Origin: Primulina eburnea
Lineage: Eukaryota; Streptophyta; Magnoliopsida; Lamiales; Gesneriaceae
Assembly (NCBI RefSeq): GCF_022965805.1
Contig: NC_133105.1
Coordinates: 5,394,001 to 5,458,000 of the forward strand
DNA length: 64,000 bases
Direction: 5' to 3'
The translations under genes and the position numbers were made by a program. Shown one piece after another: positions 30,312 through 43,700 of this stretch. Position 1 is the stretch's first letter. Every line of letters starts with the position of its first letter. Under the pieces are notes generated by a model. That model searched no databases and was not told where the DNA came from. It saw nothing but the letters and a program-made list of their open reading frames with translations.

Positions 30312-32645
30312 TTAGAGCATTTTAGTCAAGAAACAAGGAAGATCAAGAGAAATAATCGAAGTTTGTTCTAAGATGCTCTCCGTTTCTTTTCCTTTTTTAA
30401 CACCTACCTCAAAATAGCCACCCGTATCATCTTCCGAAGAGCATTCCTTGCTCTCGCGTTTCTTGGACTGCTTCGTTACAACTTTGGAACTAGACATCTT
30501 TTTCTTCTGTACTGAAACGGGTGATCCGGCTGATTTATTCACAACTGTAACAGATTCTGCTTTCTTCTTGAGCACAACAGATTTTGTTGGGGTACCAAGC
30601 TTTTGTTGCTGTGCCCGTTTCTGTTTTTTCTCGGAAAACTTCTTTGCCTCCTCCTTTGGAAGTAAAACCAGACTCCATCATCCTGGAATTATATCAGCAA
30701 TATGTTTTTTGACGGGATACTTTATCCAATCTAGTTCGCAGCGACTTCTTGTAAATAGTAATATCGAAGTTAGTCTGTATACATATAAAATTTAAGTTCT
30801 AGTGATTTAAACTAGACTACCACATATGTACAACCAACACATTGTATGATATGCACATGTGCAAGGGAGGTATGGAAGACCAAAAGGTTGATAAGAAAGG
30901 GCAATCGATGAAATATAAAATTTCGTTTGAACGCCACATGCCATAAGTTACACCAAGAGTGCAATTCCCTCCAGCAAAACACATTTCTTTCCTTCAGAAC
31001 ATGAATATATTTGTTCAATGCCATGTTATAAAAGCACTTCAGAGGAAAAAACAGGGTTAACAATAGACCATGCTTGGAGTGAAGGAACTCGTTCTAGGTT
31101 TGACATTAAAATTTTCAACATTTGTTGGAAAAACAATACACTAATGAGACTGCTTGAGAAGTTCATTTTTTTATTATTTTGCCACAAAATTTGGGACCAA
31201 GTTCAGAATTATGGCTTAAAAAGAAATATATCTAAATTGTGTTAAAAAATATCAAACTACACAACGGGAAGTTAAGCATAGGAGATACTGAAGAATCTCT
31301 ATATGATGACACAATACCGATGACGCACAGACCACAGTGCAGGCTAAAAAAAAACTAATATTCTACTCTGATAGTCTAATTAGGTAGAGTGTGATGGTCC
31401 GGAAGGCTCCATAAGAATCACATAAAAGTCCGGAAGGAAAAATAATACAAGAAAAAGAAACGACTTCGTTTCTCTCTTGCATTTTCAGGTACAAACTTCC
31501 ATATTATCATCATATAGCAACAGTTTGTAGTATTCAATCAAGGTATTTTCATGAGAAACAGAAGCTAAAAAATGAAAGACTAAAAGGATGTGTTTGTAAT
31601 ACCATGTTTCATTTTGTTTCAACCATATTATCAAATTCGTGAATACTTGTTTCTTAAAACAAGAAAACTTGAATACACAAAAAGTAAAATTCAAATTTGA
31701 GCCGACAAATGAACGAATTTGCATTCAGGCTACTAGCAGAACATCCAACGATCCATTGATTATGAACATTCAATGTGCTCAGCTATCAAAATCAAGACAC
31801 ATAACCACACAACACTCACCAAAACGACACAAAACTCACAGATGACAAAAACTTGGAGTTGCATCTAATCTAGAATAAGAAATAACTGTAATAGTTTCTG
31901 GGTCATTCCCAAACATATTGCTATCCAAATGAATAACAAACCTATCTTACGAATTGGTGAAGACAAATATAATCAAACAAATTTTCAAAAGCTTTGAAGG
32001 AACCTTTCTTACCATGTTGAAGCCATATCACTGGTGGGCACTTGCTTATACAAAGTCTCATAAAAAATCCTAAACGGGTCTCTCTGAAAGCCAATTCAAA
32101 CATAATTCTTCCAAAATATCCAAATTAGAACACATTTTTTACAACATTAAGACATCAAAGTGAAGGGGTAAAATGCAAGCCTACTTCCTCAAGCGGGTCC
32201 CTCTTTTGACCTGGTAAATCAATTACTTTCTTTTCCCTTTTCTTAGCATCATTATCAGTATGACCTTCTTCTTCTTCTTCTTCTCCACCTCTTCTTTCTT
32301 CTTTTTCTTCTTTATCTCTCCATCCATCCAAAACCCACCAATAATCATAAACAAAAAGCATTAAACCGAAAAAAAAAGGAATCAAAGATAGTCCAGAAAG
32401 ATTATATTTTTACCTTCATCCGAATTCTTGGAGGATTTTTTTGAGCTGGGATTTTCAAAATCTTCATCAATTTCTTCTTTTTTTCACATTTTTAGCTTCT
32501 TTCTTCACTTTGGGTCCGGATTTAGCGTAGCATTGCTGCTAGGCGATTTCTTCTTGCGATTGGCAACAGTGGACGCAAGGCTCTTTTTGAATTCCTCATC
32601 TTCTAATTCCTCTTTCTTCACGAGTTTCGAATCTTCTTGAGGCAT
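30312..32645 (-). pseudogene. Lys/Glu-rich uncharacterised plant gene with three frame breaks
   Basis: Four minus-strand segments keep splice signals and family character: 32645-32414 (starts MPQEDSKLVKKEELEDEEF), about 32310-32185 (acidic run, then DLPGQKRDPLEE), 32083-32013 (RDPFRIFYETLYKQVPTS, then DMAST) and 30682-about 30390 (MMESG.., KEEAKKFSEKKQKRAQQQK, Lys/Ser-rich tail). The DPxRIFYExLxxQxPxSxMAxxW block followed by a KxxEKKxxK segment recalls a widespread plant family of unknown function (from memory). The frame is lost three times: a one-base deficit near 32509, a compensating extra base in an A-run near 32480, and an extra T in a T-run near 30666. All three are in homopolymers, so either a decaying pseudogene or assembly errors in a live gene are possible. 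The end of exon 2 and the 3' exon end are uncertain. Confidence 0.6.
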
Positions 32646-34123
32646 TTTCAAGAAGGCGAAATCAAGTATTCATGAAAAATCTTCAGTTCAAAGGAAAAAA
32701 TTCGTTAATTTTTCGGATTTTGAGAAACACGAAGAGAAAGGAGAACGATGGGCATATTCAAGAACATTGGTCTTTTTTGGGGCTACTTACCCATCACCAT
32801 CACCTAAAAAACAAAAAGCACCTTATTTTAAAACTAATCCGACTTTATTCTCAAACAAAAAACACCTTATTTTAAAACTAATCAAACGTATCTGAGTTTT
32901 TATAACATAAAGATAAAGTTCCACTATAACGAGAAATATCACTTACTCCTTGAAAGCCACTGTTAACCACCTCTTTGTATGATCAAGGTTGATGGATAGA
33001 ATTGGTCACAACAACATGATTTATTGGTGGGTTTCTATTTCCACGTACACCTGAATGATTTTTCTGACCAAACACCTATTTTACTCTTTGTGGTGATATA
33101 TATCCTCCTATTGATTGGAAAGTATAACTTTTGGACGGTGAAGCTAACATGCCTTGTTTATGTTTTTTTTTGTTGTTGTTGTTCATCTTTAGCTCTTCTG
33201 CTTGAACATCTCCTTATTTTTTGGCTGGATACCTAGGTCTCATTGGACGTGCCATTTTTTGTTTGCACAATTTTTGTGTAAATGCAGGCATGTTAGGTGC
33301 GATTGCAACAAATTGATCGACAAATGTAAAAATCTAAGTTCTAAAAGTAAAAAAGATTGCAATTCAAATCGCACCAAATTGATCGACAAATGTAATGTAA
33401 AAATCTAAGTTCTTGAAAGCAAAAAAGATTGTAATTCCATAATTTGATTGGTAGTTATGATGTTCTAAGCTAATATGTACTGTAAACAACATAGAAAAAT
33501 GAAAATGAAGGTGGAAATTGCATGAAAATTCCTAACATGATTTATATATATACAGAATCAAGGGAAATCGGAATAAACATGAAATTCATTAAAAAAAAAT
33601 ATTCCTGAAAAACGAAAAGTAATTTCTTGAATCCTAAATAATTTAATTTACTGGAAATATTAAGAAAATTACTGGAAAATAAAGAAATCAGAGCAATGAA
33701 ATTGAATGACTAGATATTTACTGTTAGAGCATATTTTTAATGATGGTTGTTGTTTGTCCTTCTGCTATTATTTTTCTTCCTCTTTCTTATATCTGATTGT
33801 GTTGTCAACTCTTGCCTTAACTCTTCACTATCTTCGTCTTCGAATCGTAAAGCTAACTTCTCCTTCTGTTTGAATAATTCCCTATATATCTTGGTTTCAA
33901 TCACCAACTCTCAGATAATTAAGGGGCTTATTTATTGGGCTTGCTATCTTCATCGGCTAATTTTATCGTATTGGCCGGGATTGAGCTCAATCTATTGTGC
34001 TAAATTTAATTTTTGGCGCAAACAATCTCATATCGAATAAGTCGAATTGTATATATTACAAATTTCTTGCGTATAACATAAGCTTTTGAACCAAAGATGA
34101 GAACTCCATTATCGATCGAGTGA
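32646..34123. other. intergenic spacer with short tandem duplications
   Basis: No gene recognised. A ~40-bp direct repeat (caccttattttaaaactaat) lies at about 32819 and 32862, and a ~70-bp imperfect tandem repeat at 33299-33440 is listed separately. Confidence 0.5.
33299..33440. repeat. imperfect ~70-bp tandem duplication
   Basis: The words aaattgatcgacaaatgta, aaaatctaagttct and aaaaaagattg.aattc occur twice in the same order (about 33299-33366 and 33367-33440). The second copy has a 5-bp internal insertion (tgtaa repeated). Confidence 0.75.
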
Positions 34124-36230
34124 TCAATTAAATATATCGTGTGGTCGAGCAAGAATTTCTTCTATGCCTTTGGATGTTTGGACAGTAACATGAAGCTTGG
34201 TATTGTTCTTCACCTGATCCTCTGCTGGTTCTTGCGTGTTTTGGATATCCTTAGCCAATTTCTTGAGCCTTGCACGCTCGAGATCACTGCCCATCTTCGT
34301 CTTGTACATCTCGGAAAATGTTATCGGTTCATTGAGTATCGGTTTGTCCCCATCTCTAATCTTTAAAGGGTAAACAGTGGCGTCTGGTGCTGGATTCTGA
34401 AACGTTGCTATCGATAATCTGCTGAAGTTTGAGTTCACTACTGCTTGGTGATCCGCATTCTTGAATCTCCCATTACTTAGATACTGCTTGATCGGTAAGA
34501 AGATCAACACTAAATGAATTTATTTAAAAACTAAATGGGTAATTTTGCTTGCATACACTATGTTGTGAAATTCCGAGATCGTAAAAATATAAAATATACA
34601 TCTCCGTCTTTTTAAATTTTGAGCACAAACGTCTTTGTTCCTGTATGTTCTCTAGATTTGAAAACACGGGGCTTTGATAGTCACGAAAGGTTTTCAACAA
34701 TCTCATCATGATTTCACAAGAGTTGTGTATAAAAATAAACCCAAAAAAATCTTTCATTATTTGATTTAATTTGCTAAAGTTATTTGACTTCACTCTTCTT
34801 ACATAATGAACAAGCACTTCAAACAATATCTAGTCAAGGAAAAAAAGGAATTATTACTCACATGACCATGGTCCCCAAGGTTTACAACAAAAGCCCCTTC
34901 AACGGGCTGAACAGTGATCCAAGTATCGCCACCATCTCGGGTCGCCTGCAGACCTCCGACCTGGTCCTGGAGCAGCAAAGTGATCGTACCCGGATCCGTG
35001 TGCCGTTTCAGCCCGAGTGTGAGGTCCGGTTGAGGGCATTTCGGGTAGAAGTTCACCACCACCTTTTGATCCATCTCAACACAGGCTTTAGTTAATGCAT
35101 CCTTGTCAAGTCCCATGGCCTCAGATAAAACCTCCAACAAATTGCAAGCAAGATTCATCAGCTGCTCGCTGTAGGTCTCCGTCACGGACCGCCATCCCTC
35201 GGGCTTGTCGGGCCATCTCGAGTAGTCTCGGTCCTTGATCGGGTACGAAAAATATGTCACAATTTCTCTCCAGTCTTGCACCATTTCACCCTTCAAACAG
35301 AGAAAAAAAAACTTATATATCATTAGTTAAGGTTTTAGATTTGTTTAATTTTGTCATAAGAAAATAACTTAGTTTAATTGAAAATAATATAGAATCGAAT
35401 TTCATTATGAACTTTTTTTTCGACAACTCGTTATGATTTTTATTTTCATTATCAACTTTTCAGAAAATTTTAAATTTAATTTGAAAATACTATATATAAT
35501 ACATTGGACCATCTAGTTAGTCGTTTTCACTTTTCAATACGTTGTCTTTCTATTTTAGGGGAAAAAACGTAATATGTTTATATTTATGAATTATTAAAAA
35601 TTACAAATATGTTATGCATGCAAAAATCATAATAAATTTGATTACTTTTTTTTTAAAATTGCAATCTTTTCCCCCCGTGACATATCACGTTAAAACATTT
35701 CTAATAAATGAAAATTGTGGTAAAAAAGCTTGAAAATGATAATAAGCATGGTCTTTCAAATTAAATCAAAACCACGGCCAGCAATATATAAGAAGGAAAT
35801 TAGGGGAAAAAAGGTCATTAATTTTAACCATAATTAATGCATGAATGAAAATTAAAACAATGACTGCATAGACCTGCAAATGGCTGGAGACAATAAAACC
35901 ACCTTTCTTGCCACCACTCATATCATAACGAAGCTTCTCCTCCGGCGGCAAGTCGAAAAACTCGCGAGCCAAACGTGTCATTTCTGTTATGAGTTTTACA
36001 TCGATTCCATGATCGATCACCTGAAATATCCCCCAGTCTTCACAAGCTACGACTATTTTCCGGCACACTTCCTCCCTGAGGTCTCCGGATTCAGCGATCC
36101 CCACTAGGGATATCACCGGAATATCGATGCTAAAATCGTTATACGCAACCTTCGGCCTCTCGTCTTCGTCCCTGATGAATTTCGGGTGGAGGGATTCCTC
36201 TTGTGTTTGTTCTGTTAGTGTTTTCCCCAT
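34124..36230 (-). CDS. F3H: flavanone 3-hydroxylase (naringenin,2-oxoglutarate 3-dioxygenase)
   Basis: Three minus-strand exons (36230-35874, 35290-34862, 34483-34124), all phase 0, encode 381 residues. The enzyme hydroxylates C3 of naringenin and eriodictyol to dihydroflavonols, feeding flavonol, anthocyanin and proanthocyanidin synthesis. It uses Fe(II), 2-oxoglutarate and ascorbate and is cytosolic. Landmarks: the N-terminal DIOX_N region; [34 protein letters not shown]; the iron ligands H216 and D218 (RHTDPGT) and H274 (NADHQAV); the 2-oxoglutarate pair R284/S286 (SRLSIATF). Spacing equals that of known F3Hs. The C-terminal tail past LKKLAKD is about 15-20 residues longer than in most F3Hs. 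The three-exon structure is the usual one. FLS and ANS are less likely given the near-identity of the core motifs to F3H. Confidence 0.95.
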
Positions 36231-36420
36231 TGGAGAATTATTTGGTTTTGATATTGTGAGTGTGGAAGAAAAATGAGGGCAAAGAAGTAGAGCTTAAGGG
36301 TTTTAATATGAATAAATTTTTTTGTGTTGAATAAATCTCGTTGTACCGTTCTTTTAATATTTTCGAAGAAAACTCGTCCAAACAAACTATGCCGTTATAC
36401 CTAACTTTTTTTTTGATTGT

Positions 36421-36546
36421 GTGTCTCTGTGAGACGGGTCAACCTTACTCATATTCACAATAACAAAAGATAATTTTTCATCGATCCAAATAAGACATCC
36501 GTCTCACAAATACGATCCGTGAGACCATCTCACACAAGTTTTTGCT
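36421..36546. repeat. MITE-like repeat, GAGACGGTCTCAC family, copy B (inverted)
   Basis: Opposite orientation to copy A: gtgagacgggtcaacc at the left, gatccgtgagaccatctcac followed by acaagtttttgc at the right. About 50 bp shorter in the middle than copy C. Confidence 0.7.
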
Positions 36547-36860
36547 TTTTTTTTAAATGTTGTGATGTCGTTTCGTTTCGTTTCGTTTCGTTTCGTTTCC
36601 ATAATTTAAGAAACGAATGAATTGAATGATGATTAAGAAACCTCGTATATAGGGGAGACTGGGGGATAGCTAGCATGCTTTCTGAACTAACCTTAAGCTC
36701 CTAAACCTTACCTAATTTTTTTCACATACACGTATATATTTTTGCATTTTTATTTGCTATCAAATATTAATATATTATTTATATTGACTTGACATTTTTA
36801 TTAATAATTTGGGACTGGTGCTCTCTCGTCCCCATCCAGTATTGAATATGTATCACAAAA

Positions 36861-37055
36861 TTTTACACGAGACATTCTCACATATTAATTTTATGAGATA
36901 CATATTAATTTTATGAGATAAATCTTTGATCCGATATAATTCTTGAAAAAATAATATTTTTATGTTATAAGTATTACTATTCATGATAATTATGAATCAT
37001 GTCAATTCAACTCACGATTATAGATTTGTGAGACCGGCTCACAATAGACTTATAC
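36861..37055. repeat. degenerate copy D of the GAGACGG repeat family
   Basis: The ends acgagacattctcaca and ttgtgagaccggctcaca are diverged inverted repeats. An internal 20-bp tandem duplication (catattaattttatgagata twice, about 36880-36919) is private to this copy. Confidence 0.5.
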
Positions 37056-37569
37056 AATTCATACATCCTCTCTGATTTTGCTTATCTTATCAGATAAAAT
37101 GTGGAGTTGACTCATCAAATTATAATAAATTATGCAAAAAATCGTTATTGTTATTTACTTCTTTCATCGGCCATTTTGTCACAATAACCTAATTCTTATA
37201 TTTATTTTCAAAACTACAATCTCGAATCAAATTACTAATCGGTCATCCATCTTTAGGGTTTATTTCATTCTATTTATGTGGACATTAACCCCATGATAGG
37301 ATGGATGGCCAAGATTTGCTCATGCATATATAAGAGCTACTTTGTTTAAAAAAATTATATGTGTGGCAAAATCTTATCCGTTGAAATAAAGTGAAAGTAG
37401 TGCTCATAAAAATAGAATCTCGTCAACCCATATTTAGAACGTAAAAAAATAATAATGAAATAATAAAGCCCAAATTAAACAATGGAAGGAAGCCCATTAA
37501 ACGGCGGCCCATATGTATAAATACCACACTCGAGTGGTGATTTGAATTGACAGCCCCCCTCTCTCCTCT

Positions 37570-37577
37570 CTTCCCGC
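37570..37577 (+). promoter_or_regulatory. candidate E2F-binding site upstream of the E2F gene
   Basis: cttcccgc matches the WTTSSCSS consensus at seven of eight positions. It sits about 160 bp before the start codon, in the promoter or leader of an E2F gene. Suggestive of autoregulation but short enough to occur by chance. Confidence 0.35.
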
Positions 37578-37737
37578 TGTTTTCACAAAACCAAAACTCT
37601 TTTTCAATATCTATCTAGTTTTCCTTATCTCTCTTTTGAAATTCACCTTTCCGCACGCATATTTTCGCAATAGAATCAATAGGTTAGTGTTTTGGGTCTA
37701 AATTTATTTATTTTGATTGGAAATAGTTTTGAAGGAT

Positions 37738-40700
37738 ATGTCGAATTTGGGCGAAAATTTTGATCTGAATTCGACGTCTCGAATAAAACTGGAGGCTCAG
37801 TATCAGTTTCAGGTTCCGCAAATGTTGCCTTCTTCGCATCAAACAAGGTCTCACCCATTTGCCCACATTAGCCCCACCAACTATGAACGCAACACTCGTG
37901 GTATTCTTAATGATTCTGGCTACCGAGAGTGTTCTTATCCATCTGCCGTGCCGCTTCAAAAGTCTCGCTCAGTACGTAGAAGCATTGCGGTGAGTATTTT
38001 AGCTAGAGACATAAACGTAATCGCGTTTGTGTTTTTCTTTCTTAGTGTGCATATCGTGGAGGAGTTGTTCGTTAGATGATTTTTTTGGATTTCCCGAATC
38101 GTGCATGTTTTTTCTCTTTTTTGTTGGTTTTTTTTTATCCTCTTTCAATTTATATTTTGGTCTATGCATTATCGTTTACTTTTATTTTTTTTCTGTCTCC
38201 ATCCGGATTTTGAAATACGTGGGAAAGCTCTTGTACGGGCAAATAATCTGGTGTTAACCGTATGGTTTCAAAATTGCTTCAGCATCTAAAGTTTTTACCA
38301 TCAATACAGTTTATCATGCATGAAATTGGATTGTGTCTGTTAAGCGACATCTTCCAGTTGCTGATAGCTCTATCTTTAAAAACCTTGGATGATGTTATAC
38401 AACGCAAAGCAGTTACATCATACACGAGCTAGCAAAATTTAATGTTCGGGTGCTATGGTGCTGAGGAAAACCAATCTGATTTTTAAATTGACAATGACCG
38501 AACTTAGTCCTTAAATTATCATTTTTTAAATAGAGGTTTGAACTTTATTCAGGAGTAAGTCCGTAACTTGGTCACGTGTAATCTTAAGTACTGTCCTATT
38601 GTAATCCTGAATGGGATTTGATGTTTGTTTTATATAATCTTTGTCTAGAACGCTTGTAAAGCACTTGGCATGTCTATGGCAGCACTAAGTGGATATCTGA
38701 AAAGCTGACATACCAGTGACCTTGTCAAAGACAGTCGAGTTTCTTATCATTATAAACATATATAAGATGGTGCTGGTTCGTCACCTGCTCTAGATTACTA
38801 GTATTTAATAGAGCAGATTCATGTCTTACACATTAAGCAGAACTCAGTAAAGAACTTCCTATGCTTGTGTCTTGAAGTTTTTCACTGTTTTTGTTTAGTT
38901 GTCTGTGTAGGTTTACCCCTTATTTGTCATTCTAAAAATAATCAATTGAATGGGTTAATCATTTATTATTTGCATTTTTGAACATGTAAAACATCTTTTT
39001 ATGAATGTTTCTATTTAACTTCAACCAGTTAAATGACTTTGGAAGCGTTGAAGTCAAGATGGATGAAGATGGACATGTCCAAGTTCATAATATGGCAGTA
39101 GTAAAGAATTCTTTACCTCTAAAAGTATCTTGCATTGCTGGCAGGGGGAACATTAAAGATAATTCTGTTAAACAAGCCAAAACTTTTAGCCAGGAAACCA
39201 AGTTAGGTAAAGTAATGTACTAAGGTTAATCAATTTGTAAATTTGGGTCGTTTATACTTGTTTGATTGACCACGTTTCAAGTGAAATAGAGTTTGTTATT
39301 GACAGCTCCTTTTTGCAGAGTCACTTGATAACTTAAATCTGGGTGCCTGCTGTCGGTATGATAGCTCTTTAGGTAAGCTAGAATGTAGTAGATTTTATAA
39401 ACTCTGGGTCATTAATGAATATCTAAAATAAAGGATGATATTTTGAAAATAAAGCTGCATAGTAACTAAGTTTTAGTAACTGACAACAGAGAGTATCATG
39501 TGGCAGGCTTGCTGACAAAGAAATTTATCAAGTTGATCAGGGAGGCCGAGGATGGCACCCTTGATCTGAACAGAACTGCAAATATTTTAGAGGTATCGAT
39601 CTAAGATATTGAACCGACAAGATATGTTAGTTGGATCAGTTTTACTTTTGCACATATAAAAATTGCTGATTACTTGTCACTTGGGATACAGGTCCAGAAG
39701 AGGAGAGTATATGATATTACAAATGTTCTGGAAGGCATCAATTTAATTGAGAAAACAACAAAGAATCACATACGGTGGAAGTATATGACTGCCCCCTGAT
39801 ATTACTTTTATACTGTTTAAATAATTTTTTTATTTACTTATCACGAAACTTCACTGTTTCAGAGGTTCTAGAATTTATAGACCTACTGAACTGGATGATG
39901 AGGCCTCCCTCTTGAAGGTGATCTTATAATGTTTCAACCTCAGTCGTTACAGTATCTGTTTCTAAAAGTTGTCATGTAGTCACTAGTAATTTATTCTCTA
40001 TAATGCTTCCAGGATTGCAGACCATGTTTTTTTCTCAATAGCAGACAAGTTCATATCAAATTATGTGGAACATAGATGATTGCTTGCAATCTTAGACTAC
40101 ATAGTTGAGTTAAAGTTTTTATTCTGAAGCCTGATTGATTGTTGATTAGGTTCACTGATCATGTGCCTGAGTTTGACTTGGCCTGAATTTGTTAAGAACA
40201 GGATAGTGTTGGTTACAAGTTACAACGTTCTTTTACATGTTGCTCTCTCTTGAGCTTCCTGCTAAACCTTATTTATCATATTGTCTCACGGAAAAATCTG
40301 AGTTGGGTGTTGCTTGTCTCGACGATAGTCACTATTCCAGTGCATCTTAATTCTTAGTACACAAGACAAGTAGCATAGAGAGACTTTTGTATGAGACAAA
40401 TAGCATATAGTGCCTATAAGTAGATATATTAATTTTGACCTCATACAGTTTTTATTTTATGACAGGCTGAAGTTGAATATCTAAGTGCTGAAGAGTCCAG
40501 GCTTGATGATTGCATAAGGTTTGGTTTAAAAGAGAGATCCTTTATAGTTGAATAGCTTAAGATCGTGTGCTAACATATCATCTTTATACAGGGACAGACT
40601 GGAGCACTTAAGGAAGCTAGAATTTGATCAGAATTGTCAAAAGTATGCTTTATTATGATGATTTTTGTGTCATTTATGAAATTCAATCTCTTCAATATTT

Positions 40701-43700
40701 CCGTGCTTTCACTGTTTCAGGAATCTATTTGTGACTGACCAAGATTTTGCGAGCCTTCCCTTACTCAGGGTATGGTACCTCCATGTTTTACTAACATTCT
40801 CTACACATGTCTTCATGCCCTCCGGACTGATTATATTTATTCTTCAATTATTAGCAGGATGAAATTGTCTTCGCTGTGCAAGCTCCTCGTGCTAGTTTTG
40901 TAGAAGTTCCTGATCCTGATGAGGTTGATACTTTTCATTTAAAAATAAATTATAGGTACATTGGTTTCTCAACGGTATATGTCATGCAGGATACTCTGTT
41001 CCGTGAAAATGAGTACAGAATCCTGATCAGAAGCACCACTGGACCAATCGGTGTGCACTGTCTTAGGTATTCTTAGTCTCATCATTGTGGATATGTGTTA
41101 TGATCACAATTACACACACAATAAGGTCTTAGAAAAATAAAGAACAGGTACCAAAGAAATATTATATTCAATAGAAGATTAAGAACCCAGAGTTTGAAAG
41201 CTCTGTATAAAGTTTCCTCTCCCTAGCAAGTGCTAGTGTTCACGTAACAGAAATTATAACTGAATGCTCTCTCTTCCCCTATTATTGGTATTTAATCTCC
41301 TCCCTTCCCTATCACGTGTTTTCTCCTTTGTTTCTCCTGGTGTACACCTGTACTATCTTGGGCTTCTCAGTGTTTATTTTACTTGTTGGGCCTTTTGTTG
41401 TGCTTGGGCCTGTATCTGGGCTCACTGTATCTAAGCCTTCTATAATGGGAGTTGGGCTCGTAACAATACCGGCCTCTTCAAGAATCGCCTTGTCCTCAAG
41501 GCGAAAATCAGGAAATTGCTTTTGGAAATCCTTGTAGTCTTCCCATGTAGCTTCTTCTTCAGACCGTCCCTTCCATCCCACAAGAATCTGTTGACATGGT
41601 TGGCCATACACATCTTTAACCCTTCCTGCTAGAATCTCGTTGGGTTCAAAAGTCAGCAGTAGATCAGTGTCTAACTCCTCTGGTAGTTTGATCTCAGTTT
41701 CGGGATTGCCCACCGCTTTTTTTAAGCAAGAAACATGAAAAACCGGATGAACCTTTGACCCCTCTGGTAGCTGCAATCGATAAGCAACCGTCCCCACCTT
41801 CTTCATGATCATAAACGGCCCATAGAACCTACTGGATAGCTTCTGTGCAACTCGTGAATGAACTGAATTCTGCCGATATGGACGCAATTTCAAATATACC
41901 ATATCTCCTTCCTGAAAATGAACCTCTCTTCCTTTTTTATTGGCATGCTTCGTCATCATTTGCTGTGCTCGTTCAAGATTATACTTGAGCTGTCTTAAAA
42001 GCTCATCTCTGTCCCCCAATGCTTGTGATACCGCTGCTACCTGTGTCTCTCCCGGGACAAACCTAATAATACTCGGTGGTTTGCGCCCATATACCACTTC
42101 AAACGGAGTCATTCCTGCTGAAGTGTGATAAGAGGTATTGTACCAATATTCTGCCCAATGTATCCACTGTGCCCATTCTTTGGGTTGCTCTGAACAGAAG
42201 CATCGCAAGTAAGTCTCAACACACTTATTCAGAGCTTCACTTTGCCCATCACTTTCGGGGTGATATGCGGTGCTCATTTTCAGTATAGTGCCCTGCAGCC
42301 TGAAGATTTCAGACCAAAATAAACTCATAAACACCGCGTCCCTGTCACTTACTATTGTTTTTGGGACTCCATGTAATCTCACGATTTGTTTGATAAATAT
42401 TTCTGCCACTGCACTTGCCTTGTATGGATGCTTCAATAGCAAAAAGTGCCCATACTTTGACAACCGATCCACGACAACCAGTATCACATCATACCCTTTT
42501 GACTTCGGAAGCCCCGTAATAAAATCCATGGCGATGTCTTCCCAAATTACTTCTGGTAGAGTCAACGGTTGTAGTAGTCCAGCAGGCCTGGTGGCCTCAT
42601 ACTTCTGTTGCTGACATACTGTACACAAAGCCACAAACTTACTAATATCTTTCTTCATCCCCTTCCAATAAAAATTATTCGCCACTCTTTTGTATGTGCG
42701 GAATGCCCCGGCATGACCTCCAATTGGTGTTTTATGGAACTCATTCAACAATATAGGAACCCATTTCGAGGCTGGTGGAATCACTAATCTGCCCTTGTGC
42801 AACAAACAACCATTGACTAATGTGTAATGGCTATTGCCCTCCCTCCCCTCTCGGATGCTATCACAGATCTTTCTCAGCCCTTGGTCCTCCCCAACTGTCT
42901 TATTAAGTTCATCTATCTCGACCCATTCTGCTCTTGTTACTGCCATCAACTCTCCCATGTTCTCTCTTCGCGACAGAGCGTCAGCCGCCCCATTTTCAGA
43001 CCCTGCTTTATGTTTAATTTCAAACTCATACCCAAGTAGTTTGGCCAGCCAATATTGTTGATCGGGGGTAGTAATTCGCTGCTGCAGGAGACTTCTTAAT
43101 GGTTTATGATCGGTGATTACTGTAAATTTGCGCCCCAGAAGATAATGGCGCCAATGTTGAACTGCTGACACCAGTGCCATCAGCTCCCGCTCATAGGTGG
43201 ACTTGGTTAATGCCTTTCCTGCCAGTGCCTTGCTATAGTAGGCAATGGGCCTGCCTGCCTGAACCAAAACCGCCCCTAGACCCCCTCCTGATGCATCACA
43301 TTCCACCATAAACTCTTTGTCAAAATCAGGCATTTCCAGAACGGGGGCTGTGCTCATAGCCTCCTTCAACGTGAGGAAAGACCCTTCTGCCATATCATTC
43401 CAAGAAAAGTTGTTTTTCTTCAGCTGTTCCGTGAGTGGTTTGGCAATCTTCCCATAGTCCCTGATAAACTTTCTATAGTATCCCGTCAGACCCAGAAACC
43501 CTCTCAAGGCCTTTGTACTCTTTGGTCTCGGCCAATTTCGCACAGTGACGACTTTTTCAGGATCCATCATCACCCCCTGGCCAGAGATAATGTGTCCCAG
43601 ATAGTTCACTTGACTCAACCCGAATTGGCATTTCTTTTCATTCAAAACCAAGCTGTTGCGCATCAGTACTTCGAGTATCATCTTTACATGTATCAAGTGT

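Larger units (their letters stand above)
36231..37737. other. divergent intergenic region between F3H and E2F
   Basis: Shared upstream region of the minus-strand F3H and the plus-strand E2F. It contains two copies of the GAGACGG repeat family, a (TTTCG)n microsatellite at about 36568-36598, and a candidate E2F-binding site at 37570-37577. Confidence 0.6.

Noticed and set aside
36568..36598. (TTTCG)n run as a regulatory element
   Set aside because: A simple microsatellite between F3H and E2F with no further support for function.
37717..38079. Longer E2F N terminus beginning upstream of 37738
   Set aside because: The upstream start would be TTG. The first ATG is at 37738, and the frame past 37989 is intron.
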